Assembly (NCBI RefSeq): GCF_949987535.1
Contig: NC_080079.1
Coordinates: forward strand, 57,585,000-57,648,999
Direction: 5' to 3'
From: Balaenoptera acutorostrata
Lineage: Eukaryota; Chordata; Mammalia; Artiodactyla; Balaenopteridae
Length of the DNA stretch: 64,000 bases
This document shows, in pieces, positions 53,580-63,937 of this stretch; the first letter of the stretch is position 1; every line of letters begins with the position of its first letter. The notes under the pieces are model-generated. The model did not search any database, was not told the DNA's origin, and saw nothing but the letters and a program-made list of their open reading frames with translations. The position numbers and the translations under genes are program-made.

Positions 53580-54117
53580 CAACACCACTAATTATTAGAC
53601 AAATGCAAATCAAATGGACAAAGAAGATGTGATGTATATATCACAGTGGAATATTACTCAGCCATAAAAACAAATGAAATATTGCCATTTGCAGCAACAT
53701 GGATGGACCTAGAGATTATCATACTAAGTGAAATAAGTCAGACAAAGACAAATACCACATGATATTACTTATATGTGGAATCTAAAAAAAATAATACAAA
53801 TGAACTTATTTACAAAATGGAAACAGACTCACAGACATAGAAAACAAACTTACGGTTACCAAAGGGGAAAGGGGAGGGATAAATTAGGAGTATGGGATTA
53901 ACAGATACACACTACTATATACAAAATAGATAAACAACAAGGTCCTACTGTATAGCACAGGGAACTATTGATATATTCAATATCTTGTAATAACCTATAA
54001 TGAAAAAGAATCTAGGTATGTGTGTTTGTGTGTGTATCTGTATAACTGAATAACTTTGCTGTACACCTGAAACTAACACAATACTGTAAATCAACTATAC
54101 TTCAATAAAAGAATAAT
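53580..54117 (+). mobile_element. Young L1 3' end, 5'-truncated, nested in old L1
   Basis: 'cagtggaatattactcagcc', 'aacatggatggacctagaga', 'acttatatgtggaatctaaa', 'tgtatagcacagggaactat' and 'ctatacttcaataaaag' form the whale/ungulate L1 tail with its AATAAA signal. The 14-base repeat 'aataataatgctga' lies at 53566-53579 and 54118-54131, a perfect target-site duplication. Confidence 0.96.
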
Positions 54118-54131
54118 AATAATAATGCTGA

Positions 54132-54457
54132 GTAAAAGAAGTAGAACAAAAAAAAGAGTATACACCTTTTGTATGATTTCATAGACACAAAATTCTAGAA
54201 AATACAAACTAACCGATAGTGACAGAAAGTTCAGTAGTTGTCTGGGACTTGACTGGTGGTGGGCAAGATATGGTGAGAATGAGCAGGGGGTGGGGGGATA
54301 CAAAGGGCACAATGAAAGTTTTTTAATTATAAATTTATCCATTATCTTGATTACTGTGATGGCTTCATGAATATATACATATGTTAAGACATCAAACTGT
54401 ACCTATACATGCAGTTTATTGTATGTCAAATATATCTCAATAAAGCTGTTTTTTTTT
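54132..54457 (+). mobile_element. Old L1 3' end, sense, right of a young L1
   Basis: 'tatgatttcatagacacaaa', 'gcagggggtggggggataca', 'gatggcttcatgaatatata' and 'atatctcaataaagctgttt' close the older L1, with an AATAAA signal and a T-rich end. Confidence 0.9.
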
Positions 54458-54634
54458 AGGGTTTTCAGTTCTGTTTTGTTTTTTTAATATCCAGAATCCA
54501 ACCATTTCTCACCACCTCCACTGCTAGCCACTCTGATCCAAAGGCTACAGCCACCTGATGCCTCACTCTGTATGCCCCAGTCCTGTTGAAATTTCTCCTG
54601 TACCAGAATATTCCATCCTCTCTGCGGCAGATGC

Positions 54635-55042
54635 TGTGGTTCCTGCTCACAGATCCACCCACCCACCCCTGGCTACTCTGCCGATTGGCTGATGACAATT
54701 CACAGCTGCCCCTCTTCCAGAGACTTGCTCTTGGCTGAGCCACGTCACCTTGCCAGGAAGGTTACAGCTCCATCCCAGGGACACCAACAGCCGATGACTA
54801 CTTAATATAGGGATACAAAAGTCTAGCCCCCTTGCTCCAAGAGCAGATGATTCCTGCTGCAGAGCCCCACCACCATGCGTCAGGCCAAAGCTAGACTATC
54901 TGCAACCACAGCCTTGCTCAGCTTCTTCTTTCCCATCCTAATTTACTCCCCACCCCACCCCAGGTTGTACTGAAAAGCACTCCCTGAATAAAGCACAGAA
55001 ACCTGAATCCCTTCTCAGGCTCTGGGAACCCAGCCAAAGACA
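54635..55042 (+). repeat. 5' LTR of the ERVL-type provirus
   Basis: Shares ordered blocks with the 3' LTR: 'cacagctgcccctcttccag' against 'cacagctgccccccttctcc', a 'ccccaccacca' / 'ccccatcaccacc' block, and a 'ctgaataaagcacagaaacc' / 'ctaataaatcacatggacct' polyadenylation region. Ends in CA two bases before the primer site. The left edge is inferred from alignment to the other LTR. The two LTRs are considerably diverged, consistent with an old insertion. Confidence 0.75.
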
Positions 55043-55044
55043 GG

Positions 55045-55062
55045 TGGTGCCAGGGGTGGACC
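55045..55062 (+). other. Probable primer binding site (tRNA-Leu type)
   Basis: TGGTGCCAGGGGTGG follows the LTR end by two bases. It starts with TGGT, complementary to the tRNA CCA end, and resembles the leucine-tRNA primer sites used by ERVL elements. Confidence 0.6.
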
Positions 55063-56839
55063 TAGGAAGCAGATTTAAGGATGGGATTCTGGTGTGGATC
55101 ACTCACAGCCAGGTGGCAGGTAAGAGCTGGGAGTCCAGAGCATGGGATAGCCGTGCACTTGCTGACTTTCGCCTGTGGCGACTGGGATGGGACACAGGTG
55201 GAGGAGGAAGCACAGACTCATGAAACATCTGTAGAGTTTCAGTGGTACAGAAGAAAGGGTAAGTATATGGGCCATCCAAGTGGCTGCTGCCGAACACTCA
55301 ATGCTTTGAAGAGAGAAAATGGCAAGCTTGGGACAATCAATCATTAATTTAAAGCAATTATGAGAGGCAGACACCTTCTTCAATGGCATTTAAAGAGTTA
55401 GAGAGACCCTCACCTCCTGCAGTTGGACAACAGAGCTAAGACTAGACCCAAGACACAACTGTAAGAGTAGCAGAACTTTGGAGAAAGTTGCTTTCTCAGG
55501 CCAAGCAATTCTCATACACCAAGTCAAGGCCCTGAGAGGAAGAAGTGGGACCCTGAAATTTGGAATGGAGACATTTAAGTAGATACACTTGAACACCCTG
55601 ACTCCCCATTTCCCCTGAACCCTGGGTCTGCTGAAAAGGCCTACTCCCCTCTGCTTTAAGTCTGTACAGAAGCCTCAGATGAGGCAGGTGGCTTAGGGGA
55701 CAAGGCTAGCCCTCCTCAGGATGTGCCCCCACCTCCTTCCCTGGCCACCAGAGCCATAACTAGGACCAAACTGCAGCATGGCTCACTGGGCAAGTGCTCA
55801 GCCTGCTGAGAGAGAGAGAGAGATTATACACCAAAGGAGCTATAAGACCCAGCTAACACGAACCAGCAGAAACCTGAAGAGTATATCTGGAAGTAGGATG
55901 CTGAAGGAGGAAAGCTGAATGTAAAGCTGGATTTAAAAGTTTATTATTGCCATGGAGGCACTCTTATATCACAGGATTTAACACCCTGGCAAACAGCCCT
56001 AGAGGGTGGTTCTGACATGCTGCTGGTATGGCTCTTGGAAGCTGCTGTCACACACTGTAGGGGAAGGGGTCCAAAGACTCAAATGGGACTACTATTCGAC
56101 CAGCAATGGAGGACATATGGCCCTTAAAACCTAAACCATTTACTCTCTGGCCTTTATAGAAAAAAATTGCTGACCTCTGATGCATGGGGTTGGCTAATAA
56201 TTATAACAGAATGTTCCCAAGAGCTAACAAGGTTATTGTTTAATATGTAGAATCGAACTAGATGAAGAATGGATGAGCCCAAAGCCAAGATTAGATACTC
56301 CAGTGGAGATTTACATTCCCTTGCCCAGTTTCCAGACTTGAGCCAGTTCTCAGACCCAGAACTCATTAACTGGTCCCCATAAGACAGATCTTGAAACATT
56401 ATTGTAAATATATATGGTAGTCATTCCCCACTGGAACTATGATCATTAACTCAAGAGAAAGGAGAATTACAATGGGGAAATGGAATATCCAGACCATTTG
56501 GGGGATATTAGATACAGGATCTAAGCTACCATGGGTATCTTGAGACCCAAAGTCCCATTATGGTTCCTTCATTTTAGTAGAAGCATTTGGGGGTCAAATA
56601 AAAAATGGAGTCATGGCCCAGGATCACTGGTCACTTCTCAGTTCCCAAACATATAATTGGAACATATCTACATAGCAATGATTCCTTGACAAGTAGAGTA
56701 AAAGCTCTTTTAGTACAAAAGGCCAAGTGGAAGCATCTAAAGCTGCCCACATCCCCGGACCAAGATGGCAAATCAAAAACATTATCACTTCCCAGGGGAA
56801 TGGCAGAGATTAATGTCATCCTCAAAGACTTAAAAATGC
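55063..56839 (+). pseudogene. ERVL internal region, gag-equivalent remnant
   Basis: Position between the primer site and reverse transcriptase implies gag and protease origin, but no motif is clear by eye. Stops are frequent in all frames. A (GA)n run lies near 55808-55823. Confidence 0.45.
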
Positions 56840-57560
56840 AGAAGAGATGGTCCCTATCATAGCTCCCATTTAATACACTAGTCTGGCCTCTGTCGTGGCA
56901 GATAACAGTGAACTACTCCAAGCTTAACCAAATAGTAGCCCCATTTGCAGCTTCTAAGCTGGATGTGGTATCTTAACTAGAGCAAATTAGCATAGCTGCA
57001 GGTAAGTGGTAGGCAGCTTTTGATCTGACAAATGCTTTCTTTCCCATACCCAGCAGAAAGGAGGACCCAAAACAGTTCACATTCACATGGGATGAATAGC
57101 AGTATCCATCCACAGTTCTCTGTTCATCCTCTCACAGGACTCTGCTCATTCTCCTTCACTCTGTTATAATATATCCAAGGGGGCCTGAAACATCTAGATA
57201 TTCCACAGAACATCATTGGTCCACTATATTTATGACATCATGTAAATCAAACCTTTATGAGTAAGCAGTAACAAGTATGATAACAAGTCAGAGACAAGTG
57301 CCCGAGGTGGGTGCAAAATAAACCCTACAAAGAATCAGAAATCTTCCAGTCGTTGTTTCTGGAATTTCATGGTCTTGGGGATGCTGGGACACCCATTCCG
57401 ATATAAAGAGCGAGTTATTGTACCTTGCACCTTCTACCACCCAGAAAGAAGCACAATGCTTTGGAGGCAACATATTTCACACTTGGGAATAACGCTCCAA
57501 CCCATTTGTCACGTGATACAGGAGGCTACTAGTTTTGAGTAAAGCCCAGAATACGAAAGT
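56840..57560 (+). pseudogene. ERVL pol remnant: reverse transcriptase and connection
   Basis: Translated piecewise, the DNA shows ERVL reverse-transcriptase blocks (the segment before and after 'gcttttgatctgacaaatgc', and a thumb/connection block at 'atgctttggaggcaacatat'). The polymerase active-site box at 57225-57236 is degraded: the first of the two adjacent aspartates reads as tyrosine. Several in-frame stops and at least one frameshift separate the blocks. Inactive. Confidence 0.8.
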
Positions 57561-58039
57561 CCCCTGCAGTAGGTTCAGGCTGTGATACAAACAGCACTTC
57601 TACTTGGGCCATATGATATAGCATACCTCAAGCAACCAGAGGTATGTGTGGTGGGAAGGACATCTTGAGGAATCTCTGGCAAGTCCTAACAGGAGAGTCA
57701 CAGGCAGACTTATGGGATTTTGCAGCAAAAGCTTGCAATCTGCAGCAGAGAACTATATACCATTCCAGCATGCTAACTGGTCCTGGTAGAGACAAGAGTT
57801 TTTGATCATGGGACACCAAGGGGCCAGGAGTCCAGAACTACACATTGTGATCTGGGAATGTCAGCAATCCATCAGAAGTTAGAAGTGGTACATCCAGGAT
57901 CAGGTTCAAACAGGTCCAAGGACAGAAGTAACTGAACAAACAGGAGGCCCATACTCCATGTCACCAAACATATTTGCACCAATGTCTCTCCCTCAGCTCA
58001 CACCTATGGTCCTATGAGAGGTTCCCAAAGGCCAGGTGA

Positions 58040-58640
58040 TGGAGTAATAAGGAGCCCAAGTTTGGTTCATAGATGTTGGTACAAGCAGAAAATGGACACT
58101 GTTGCACTACAGACCCACTCAGGGGACCCTAACAGACAATAGTGAGGAGAGATCCTCCCAATGCACAAAGCTTCAGGCAGGGCATCTGGTCATCCACTTT
58201 GTGTGGACAAAGAAGTGGTCTGAGGTAAGGACATATGTAGACTGATGGGAAATGGTGAACAGCATGGCTTGTTAGTCAGGAGTCTGGAAGGAACAAGATT
58301 GAAGTTCAGGGACAAGGAAGTCTGAGGTAGAGGCAAGTGAATGGGCTTATCGGAGTGGACACAAGGTGTGAAGATCCTTGTGTCATATGTTAACACACAC
58401 CAGGGATCAGCCCCTGTGAAGGACGAGACAGGATGACTTAGCCAGGCAATGTTAGCTAGCCTCGGTTCTTGACCACCACCAGTTTGTACAACATGCTCGT
58501 AAACAAAGTAACCATGGTGGCACAGACTGAGTTATGTATGAATGCAACAGCATAGGCTTCTTCTCACCCAGGTTGATCTAGCTACTATCACTGTTTCCTG
58601 GGTTACTAGATCAGCAGGCACAGGAAGAGTTTCTATACTG
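58040..58640 (+). pseudogene. ERVL pol remnant: RNase H and integrase start
   Basis: 'tggttcatagatgttggtac' corresponds to the start of RNase H. 'aacaaagtaaccatggtggc' and 'gttgatctagctactatcac' correspond to the histidine/cysteine zinc-binding region of integrase. Stops and indels break the frame throughout. Not functional. Confidence 0.75.
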
Positions 58641-59120
58641 TCTGGGGTCGCTGGCCCTGATCATCATAAGGAAGTGTGGCTTGCTTCCATATAATGGGAG
58701 CATGGAGAAATGTGCTTGGAACTCACGTGATCCACTGGATTGTCTCTTGGCATTTCCATGCCTACTGTTATCTATAAGTAGCAGGTATACCAACCACAGC
58801 CTGAGGAAGGCATGGTAACCAGGTGCTCAGACCCCTTAGAGAAGAGTGACTGGGTCACCCCACCTGGCAAGCCACCCAGACAAGCAAAAGTGCTAGCCAA
58901 GATAAGAAAAAGCTAAAGTAGATAGAAGAGGAGGAAGATAATGATGATCAATTCTGGCCTTGAGACCAGCTACAGCAATAGGGACTGTAGCTTGTCCCAC
59001 TAACCCTCCTCTTATAAGTTTCCCCAGGAATTGTGACCATAGAATTCTAGAGAAGCTGGGACCAGGTGGACTGTACGGAATGTGAGAATCAAGAGGATCT
59101 AAGTGGTGCAAGTGGTGGGC

Positions 59121-59541
59121 TGTGGTAGACATTGTCAGTGCCCAGCACAGATGCCCTTTACCTGGCCAGGATACCCATCTCCCAACTGCTGTGAATGTTG
59201 GCTACTAACAGCCACAGCTGCCCCCCTTCTCCATAGAATTGTCCTTGGCTGGTGGGAGCTGCTTTGCCCAGAGATTACACAACCCCAGAATGCAGTCCAT
59301 AGCCAAAGCCTGATTGGATCAGGAGTATAAAAGGTTGCTCCTCTTGCCTGAAGCGGGGACACTTTGCAGTATGGTTTACACTTCAGGGCCCCATCACCAC
59401 CTTGTGGATCAGACCTAGGGAAGATTTGACCTCAACTTTTTCACTCCCTCCATTAAAGTATTTCCTAAGAACACTCCCTAATAAATCACATGGACCTGAA
59501 CCCCTGTTTCAGGCTCTGCTTCTAGGAAACAAGACCAAGAC
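59121..59541 (+). repeat. 3' LTR of the ERVL-type provirus
   Basis: Starts 'tgtggtagacattgtcagtg', contains a TATA-like 'gagtataaaaggttgctcc' near 59323 and an 'aataaatcac' polyadenylation signal near 59480. The start is inferred from TG plus alignment to the 5' copy. The end near 'aaacaagaccaaga' is approximate. The TATA box and polyadenylation signal are those of the LTR, not of a host gene. Confidence 0.75.
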
Positions 59542-59544
59542 TTT

Positions 59545-59637
59545 CTTTTGTCTGTGTCTTATGTATCATTGAAGCCTCATCACCCAGTATCATTATGCCT
59601 AGCAAAAAATAAATGCATGCATGAATGAATGGAACTG
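59545..59637 (+). mobile_element. L2 LINE 3' end, sense
   Basis: 'gtctgtgtcttatgtatcat' and 'gcctagcaaaaaataaatgc' with 'atgaatgaatgg' close the L2 terminus. Confidence 0.7.
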
Positions 59638-59639
59638 GG

Positions 59640-59718
59640 GCAGCTCAGAAGTCAAATGCTTGGCCAAGGTCACCCACATCTTAAGCAGCCAAGCCTTGAA
59701 CTTGATTTGAACCTGAAC
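59640..59718 (-). mobile_element. MIR SINE fragment, antisense
   Basis: 'cttggccaaggtcacccaca' and 'gccttgaacttgatttgaac' fit antisense MIR, short. Confidence 0.55.
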
Positions 59719-59859
59719 TTCATCTTGATTTTTTGAGGCCAAACTCTGGCACAGTAGTACCTGAATGAATGAATGGCAGAAGGAATTCATGCTTAAACAA
59801 ATGTCCTCTAGAAAAAAACCATTCTCGGTTCCTATGACTGACCCACTGATACAAATGAC

Positions 59860-59967
59860 TCCAAGTTTTGAAAGCTTTAGGGGGACAAAAACCAATATTT
59901 TTGAACCCCTGCCATGTGCTGGGCACTTTACATGCATTGCATTATTTCATCTTAATAATAATTCTTT
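59860..59967 (-). mobile_element. MIR SINE, antisense, left of an old L1
   Basis: 'cctgccatgtgctgggcact', 'ttacatgcattgcattattt' and 'catcttaataataattcttt'. The element resumes at 60240. Confidence 0.85.
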
Positions 59968-60225
59968 CCTAAAAAATTGATTTATAATGGCAAAGCAAAT
60001 CAGTGCTTGCCTGGGGCTGGGGGTGGGAGGAGGGGATTGACTGCAAAGGGGGCACAAGGAAACTCTGGGGTGATGAAAATGTTCTAGACTTTGATTATGC
60101 TGGTGGTTATGTGGGTGGTGGTCACATGGGTTACATTTGTCAAATCTCATCAATCTGTACACTTAAAATAGGTCTATTTTATTATATGTAAATTATCCAT
60201 CACTAAAGTTGATTAAAAGAAAAAT
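59968..60225 (+). mobile_element. Old L1 3' end, sense, nested in MIR
   Basis: 'gatgaaaatgttctagactt', 'ggtggttatgtgggtggtgg', 'caatctgtacacttaaaata' and 'atgtaaattatccatcacta' are the L1MA/MB-type terminus. 'aataataattcttt' flanks it perfectly (59954-59967 and 60226-60239). Confidence 0.95.
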
Positions 60226-60239
60226 AATAATAATTCTTT

Positions 60240-60302
60240 TAGATAGATTTTATTAACATCCCCATCTTACAGATGTTCAACGGGTTGCCAGTAAAACAAA
60301 GA
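60240..60302 (-). mobile_element. MIR SINE, antisense, right of an old L1
   Basis: 'ttaacatccccatcttacag' then 'atgttcaacgggttgccag' continues the MIR interrupted by the L1. Confidence 0.75.
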
Positions 60303-60630
60303 TCTCAAATGCAAGTGCCTACAAGGACTAGGAAGGTACGAAATAAGCAAAGGGGCCCCAAAGGTCCTTCGTTGCTCTGATCATCAGGACTGTACCAAGA
60401 GGCCTTCTCCTCCCCTGCCCCAGACAGGACCTCCTCCTACCCCACAATTTTCATGTCCACAAGCCTGGAGACATCCTCAAGGCTTTGGGGAGGAGGGGAG
60501 GTTTTCTCACAGCTTCCCGAATCTAGTTTGCTTTCTCCAGGGACAGGCGGAAGAGCATTAGAGGCCAAAGAAGGAAAGATTCCTAACCCCTGACATTGTC
60601 ATCATTCCTCATGCCTTCTGGACATCCGCG
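60303..60630. other. Repeat-poor stretch
   Basis: No repeat recognised and no coding signal. Confidence 0.4.
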
Positions 60631-60631
60631 T

Positions 60632-60775
60632 GCTCTGATCGCTTTTATCCCTCAGCTTGGCAAGGTGGGTGTTACTACCTATCTGACAGGTGCAGAAGCC
60701 AAGGCTCAGAAAAATTCAATGGCTTGCCCAAGGTAACTCAACAATGTTGCCTGAGTTTCCTGAGATTTCATCTAG
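60632..60775 (-). mobile_element. MIR SINE fragment, antisense
   Basis: 'gtgttactacctatctgaca', 'ggtgcagaagccaaggctca' and 'cttgcccaaggtaactcaac' are antisense MIR blocks. Confidence 0.85.
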
Positions 60776-61039
60776 AGCTCTTTTTACAAAGGCACACCCT
60801 GTACAGAGCTGCGGCAGCCACACTCAGCCCTCCAGCCCAGGGACGACCAGCCAGCATCACATGCCACGGGTACTTGGGAGCCACGGAGGGTTCTGCAGGC
60901 CCTCCTGCCCTCACCTTGGGTCCTCTGGGAACCCCTCTAAAACACAGCACTGGATGTGCTGGCTTCCACTGTGGCCCTGCTATCTGTCCCCAATCCCCAG
61001 CCTGTACTGACAGGTTCATTTGCCTCCTGAAAACCTTGG
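60776..61039. other. Repeat-poor stretch
   Basis: Holds overlapping frames of 106 and 122 codons on plus and 101 on minus, mutually exclusive and without family match. Not called coding. Confidence 0.4.
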
Positions 61040-61270
61040 GCGTTGAAATGGCCGAGGAGGACTCTGTAATCACTGACTGCTGCTGTTGCTAAGAAACAGG
61101 CCCTTTAAATTCAATTTACAGAAAAGATAGAGCGAGCGAGCAAGTGAGCGAGAGCAAGAAAGAGATGCTTGAACATCTGGTTCTCCTCCCTGGCTGTCTC
61201 CGGTGACTGTGAAAATGAGATAAGTGCATTCCAAGATGGATGCTGGCCCTCTCCAAGCCATTTTCTGACT
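61040..61270. other. Candidate conserved non-coding element
   Basis: Repeat-free block with 'tctgtaatcactgactgctg', 'ccctttaaattcaatttaca' and a GAGC/GAGA-rich patch near 61128-61165 ('agcgagcgagcaagtgagcg'). Function unknown. Confidence 0.3.
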
Positions 61271-61479
61271 TTTCTCTAAGCTAATGTTTCAGATCAGCTC
61301 TGGGTTTGATGGGCTGGAGTGTGGGGGAGTGCCCTTGTGGGAAACTTGGTGGGTGTGAAAGAATCCCAGTCACCTTGTCTCCTCCAGGAACGACTCAGAT
61401 GCCCCAAGACGCCGAACTAACCTGGTTCTTATATCTAGGCACCTCCACCCCACTTCCACCCTCAGAATAATCATTCCAC

Positions 61480-61575
61480 AGATTTGTATAATCCTCTTCA
61501 GCTCACTCAGGATTTTCACACATGTTATGCTAGCTCTTATGGAGGAAATACTATTTTCTGCATATCACAGATGAG
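61480..61575 (-). mobile_element. MIR SINE fragment, antisense
   Basis: 'ggattttcacacatgttatg' and 'gaggaaatactattttctgc' with 'atatcacagatgagg' fit antisense MIR. Followed directly by a sense MIR. Confidence 0.65.
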
Positions 61576-61584
61576 GAGGGAAGT

Positions 61585-61732
61585 ATGGCAGTTAGAAAAT
61601 GCACCTGCACCAAGAGAGGAGGGGGCATGAGTCCGATCCCCAGCTCTGCCAACAACAGGCTCAGCTACTCACTTCCCTCTTTGGGCCTCAGATAACTCAG
61701 CTATAAGCTGCCAGGTAGGGTTAGATCATGAT
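61585..61732 (+). mobile_element. MIR SINE, sense
   Basis: 'agtatggcagttagaaaatg' (head), 'cgatccccagctctgccaac' and 'cttccctctttgggcctcag' with 'ataactcagctataagctg' follow sense MIR order. Confidence 0.8.
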
Positions 61733-61734
61733 TT

Positions 61735-61912
61735 CCCATAGTGTGTGCTGCAGAGCAGTGTTCCATGGGAGGTTACTGGGTGCTGGGTAAAAAAAGAATT
61801 CTCTGGTCAAACAAGTTTGGGAAACACTGTGTTTAAGTTGGATAGGTCTCACTGCAAGATTTCTCAGACCCTTGAATGCTTTAATGTGCTGTAGCAATCT
61901 CCCAGAGTAGCT
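61735..61912 (+). mobile_element. Possible hAT-type MITE fragment
   Basis: 'gtgtgtgctgcagagcagtg', 'ttccatgggaggttactggg' and 'caaacaagtttgggaaacac' recall a MER1-group element (MER33-like). Family not certain. Confidence 0.45.
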
Positions 61913-61917
61913 ATCTT

Positions 61918-62280
61918 GGCTTGGGTTCCCCCAGAAGCAAGCTGAATATACCAGGATTTGAGTGCAAGCAGTTTATTTGGGAGGTGATCCCAGGGAACCC
62001 TGGCAGGGAAATAAAGACAGACAGGGAAAGGAAGGCAGCCATGAAGGAGGAGTTACCAAGCAAGTTACCTCCATGGGCAACAGGGGCTTCATCCCACTGG
62101 GGATCTCTGGGAGATGGTGTGGGACAAATGCCTCAGAGTTATCCCACCAAGAGCAAGGGAGCTGGGGTATTTACACATCAACTGTGGCCAGTCATTGGTT
62201 CAGGGCTGCTCCTGCTGGGCTGGGGAGGGATGTCATTAATTGCCATTAAATGTCCAGTACTTCCTCTTGTTTCCCAGGCA
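61918..62280 (+). mobile_element. Unnamed interspersed repeat, copy 2
   Basis: Second copy of the repeat at 39338. Blocks 'gcttgggttcccccagaagc', 'cagtttatttgggaggtgat', 'gggaaataaagacagacagg' and 'gctggggtatttacacatca' followed by 'ccagtcattggttcagggct'. It is longer and better preserved than copy 1. The right edge is uncertain. Confidence 0.5.
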
Positions 62281-62940
62281 CAAGAAGAAAGACCTTAGAC
62301 AGGGCTGCAGATGCTGGCAGCTGGAAGTCCAGCCCAGTGCCCTGGCTTGGCAGAACCTGGGAGAGACTTTTGGGGCCCTGACAGCAGCTACTATGGGGGA
62401 GAGAGCTGCAGTTCCCAAGGCTGATTCAGTCACAAAACTCTGAGGAGAACAGTTCCCAGGACTCGTGTTCTGTGGAAGCGTCCATGGAAATATCAAGCTA
62501 GGAGCTCTCCAAGGGGCGGGCCACTCTACAAGTCTGAGGCAATAACCTTATAATGACCAAAGAGTCATATTTGCTCACCACCTCCCAAAAGCTGGACAGA
62601 TGAATCCTCACAGACATGAGACAAGTTTGCCTCTGATCTGCTCCCAGTTCATCCTTCAGCACATTCAACCCAATTTCTGAGACCCTGCCCCCTGACCTAG
62701 GTCCTAGTCTGGACCATCCCAGCCTGACCACACACCCATATAGTAAGCTCCTGCTACTATATGCAGGCTTATCATATCCCTACCCCCAGGAGTCACCATC
62801 TCCTCCTGGGTTCCTTAGGTTGGCTGGAAACAGGGAAACTATTTTAGAGTGCCCCCTCTACTCACCCCTCTCCTCCCACTGGCCGGCTGGACCTCCAGCC
62901 TGATTTTTGAAAACCAAATAACAATACTTATTCCAAGAGA
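62281..62940. other. Repeat-poor stretch
   Basis: Could include more of the preceding unnamed repeat. No gene evidence. Confidence 0.35.
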
Positions 62941-62944
62941 GGTG

Positions 62945-63165
62945 GTAGCAGGGTGGTTAAGAGCATAGGTGCCCGGAGTCAAATTGTACCTCTACTACTT
63001 AACACCTGTGTGGCCTTGAGGAAGTTACTTAATGTCTCTGTGCCTCAGGTTTCTCTAAAAGGAATGATAACAATACTTCCCACATAGAATTATTATTACA
63101 ATGTGTTAGTTATTACTAGAATGTAATGCACGGTGCCTGGGGACAGTAAGTACTCAGGAATGATG
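62945..63165 (+). mobile_element. MIR SINE, sense, nearly full length
   Basis: Head 'agcagggtggttaagagcat', 'ctgtgtggccttgaggaagt', 'tacttaatgtctctgtgcct', 'aatgataacaatacttccca' and the terminus 'gtgcctggggacagtaagta'. The best sense MIR here. An opposite-strand MIR follows. Confidence 0.95.
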
Positions 63166-63184
63166 TCATTAAGACAGCCATATG

Positions 63185-63385
63185 ATAGCAGCTAATGTTT
63201 CTGAGCTCTTATCCCATGCCAGATACTGTGCTAAACACTTTATACGTATTAAATCATATAATCCCAACTATCTACCTACATACCTACCTATGCTATTATC
63301 CTCATTTTACCGATGTGGAAACAAGGTTCAGAATAGCCATGCTGCTGGTCCAAAGTCACTACATGGGTAAGCAACCAAGAAAAAT
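63185..63385 (-). mobile_element. MIR SINE, antisense
   Basis: 'catgccagatactgtgctaa', 'acactttatacgtattaaat', 'cctcattttaccgatgtgga' and 'tccaaagtcactacatgggt' in antisense order. It contains a short 'tacctacatacctacctatg' microsatellite. Forms an inverted pair with the previous MIR. Confidence 0.92.
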
Positions 63386-63589
63386 CTTTTATGTCTCCAG
63401 GAATGGCCTGATGGTGGAATCCTGGGCAGTGTGAAGCAAGGTGTGGTATGGCTCAAAGGCCACTGGGGGTGACTTCTCTATGATCAGGCCATGGCCAGTC
63501 CTTTCTCTTCCCTCATCCCAGAAATCTACAGAAAATACATGGTTCTCCTTGGGCCCCAAGATAAATGCCTGATATTTGGAAGTAGAATC

Positions 63590-63905
63590 TTTTCACCTGT
63601 GTCCTCTCTGCCCGCCAGAGCTTGGCCTGTGCCATAAAGCCCTCTTCTTCCAGGAAGCCTTTTACGATCCTTCCCACACCCAACTGCAAGAGGTCTGCCT
63701 CCTTCCCTATTAGAGTACTACCTCAGTGTGACACTCCTTTGGTATATTAACCTCCTGACACCTTCTTTGTGTAAGTCTCTTTGCGCATTTGATCTCATGA
63801 GCAGATATGGCTACCCCACACAGGCAGAGGCATTGCCTTAAACCCTAGGCTACAATGCCTAGCCCAAGTAGTATCTGTCACAGGCACTCAGTAAAGAGTC
63901 AAGCA
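63590..63905 (+). mobile_element. L2-type LINE 3' region, sense
   Basis: 'cttcttccaggaagcctttt', 'tctttgcgcatttgatctca' and 'gtcacaggcactcagtaaag' follow L2 (or L3) 3' order. 63386-63589 is unassigned. Confidence 0.6.
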
Positions 63906-63937
63906 TCCTAACACTGAGTGGGAACTGAGAAATCATC

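Larger units (their letters stand above)
54635..59541 (+). mobile_element. Class III endogenous retrovirus (ERVL-type) provirus, eroded
   Basis: The layout is 5' LTR, primer site, internal region with pol remnants, 3' LTR, about 4.9 kb in all. Full-length ERVL proviruses are usually longer, so internal deletions are likely. I see no envelope remnant, as expected for the ERVL group. Pol segments occur in normal order on the plus strand: reverse transcriptase around 56840-57260, connection region around 57360-57560, RNase H around 58060-58130, integrase zinc-binding region around 58480-58620. All are broken by in-frame stops and frameshifts, and the longest frame inside is under 100 codons. No protein product is expected. 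Confidence 0.85.

Noticed and set aside
59320..59490. TATA box and polyadenylation signal of a host gene
   Set aside because: Both lie inside the ERVL 3' LTR in the expected LTR positions.
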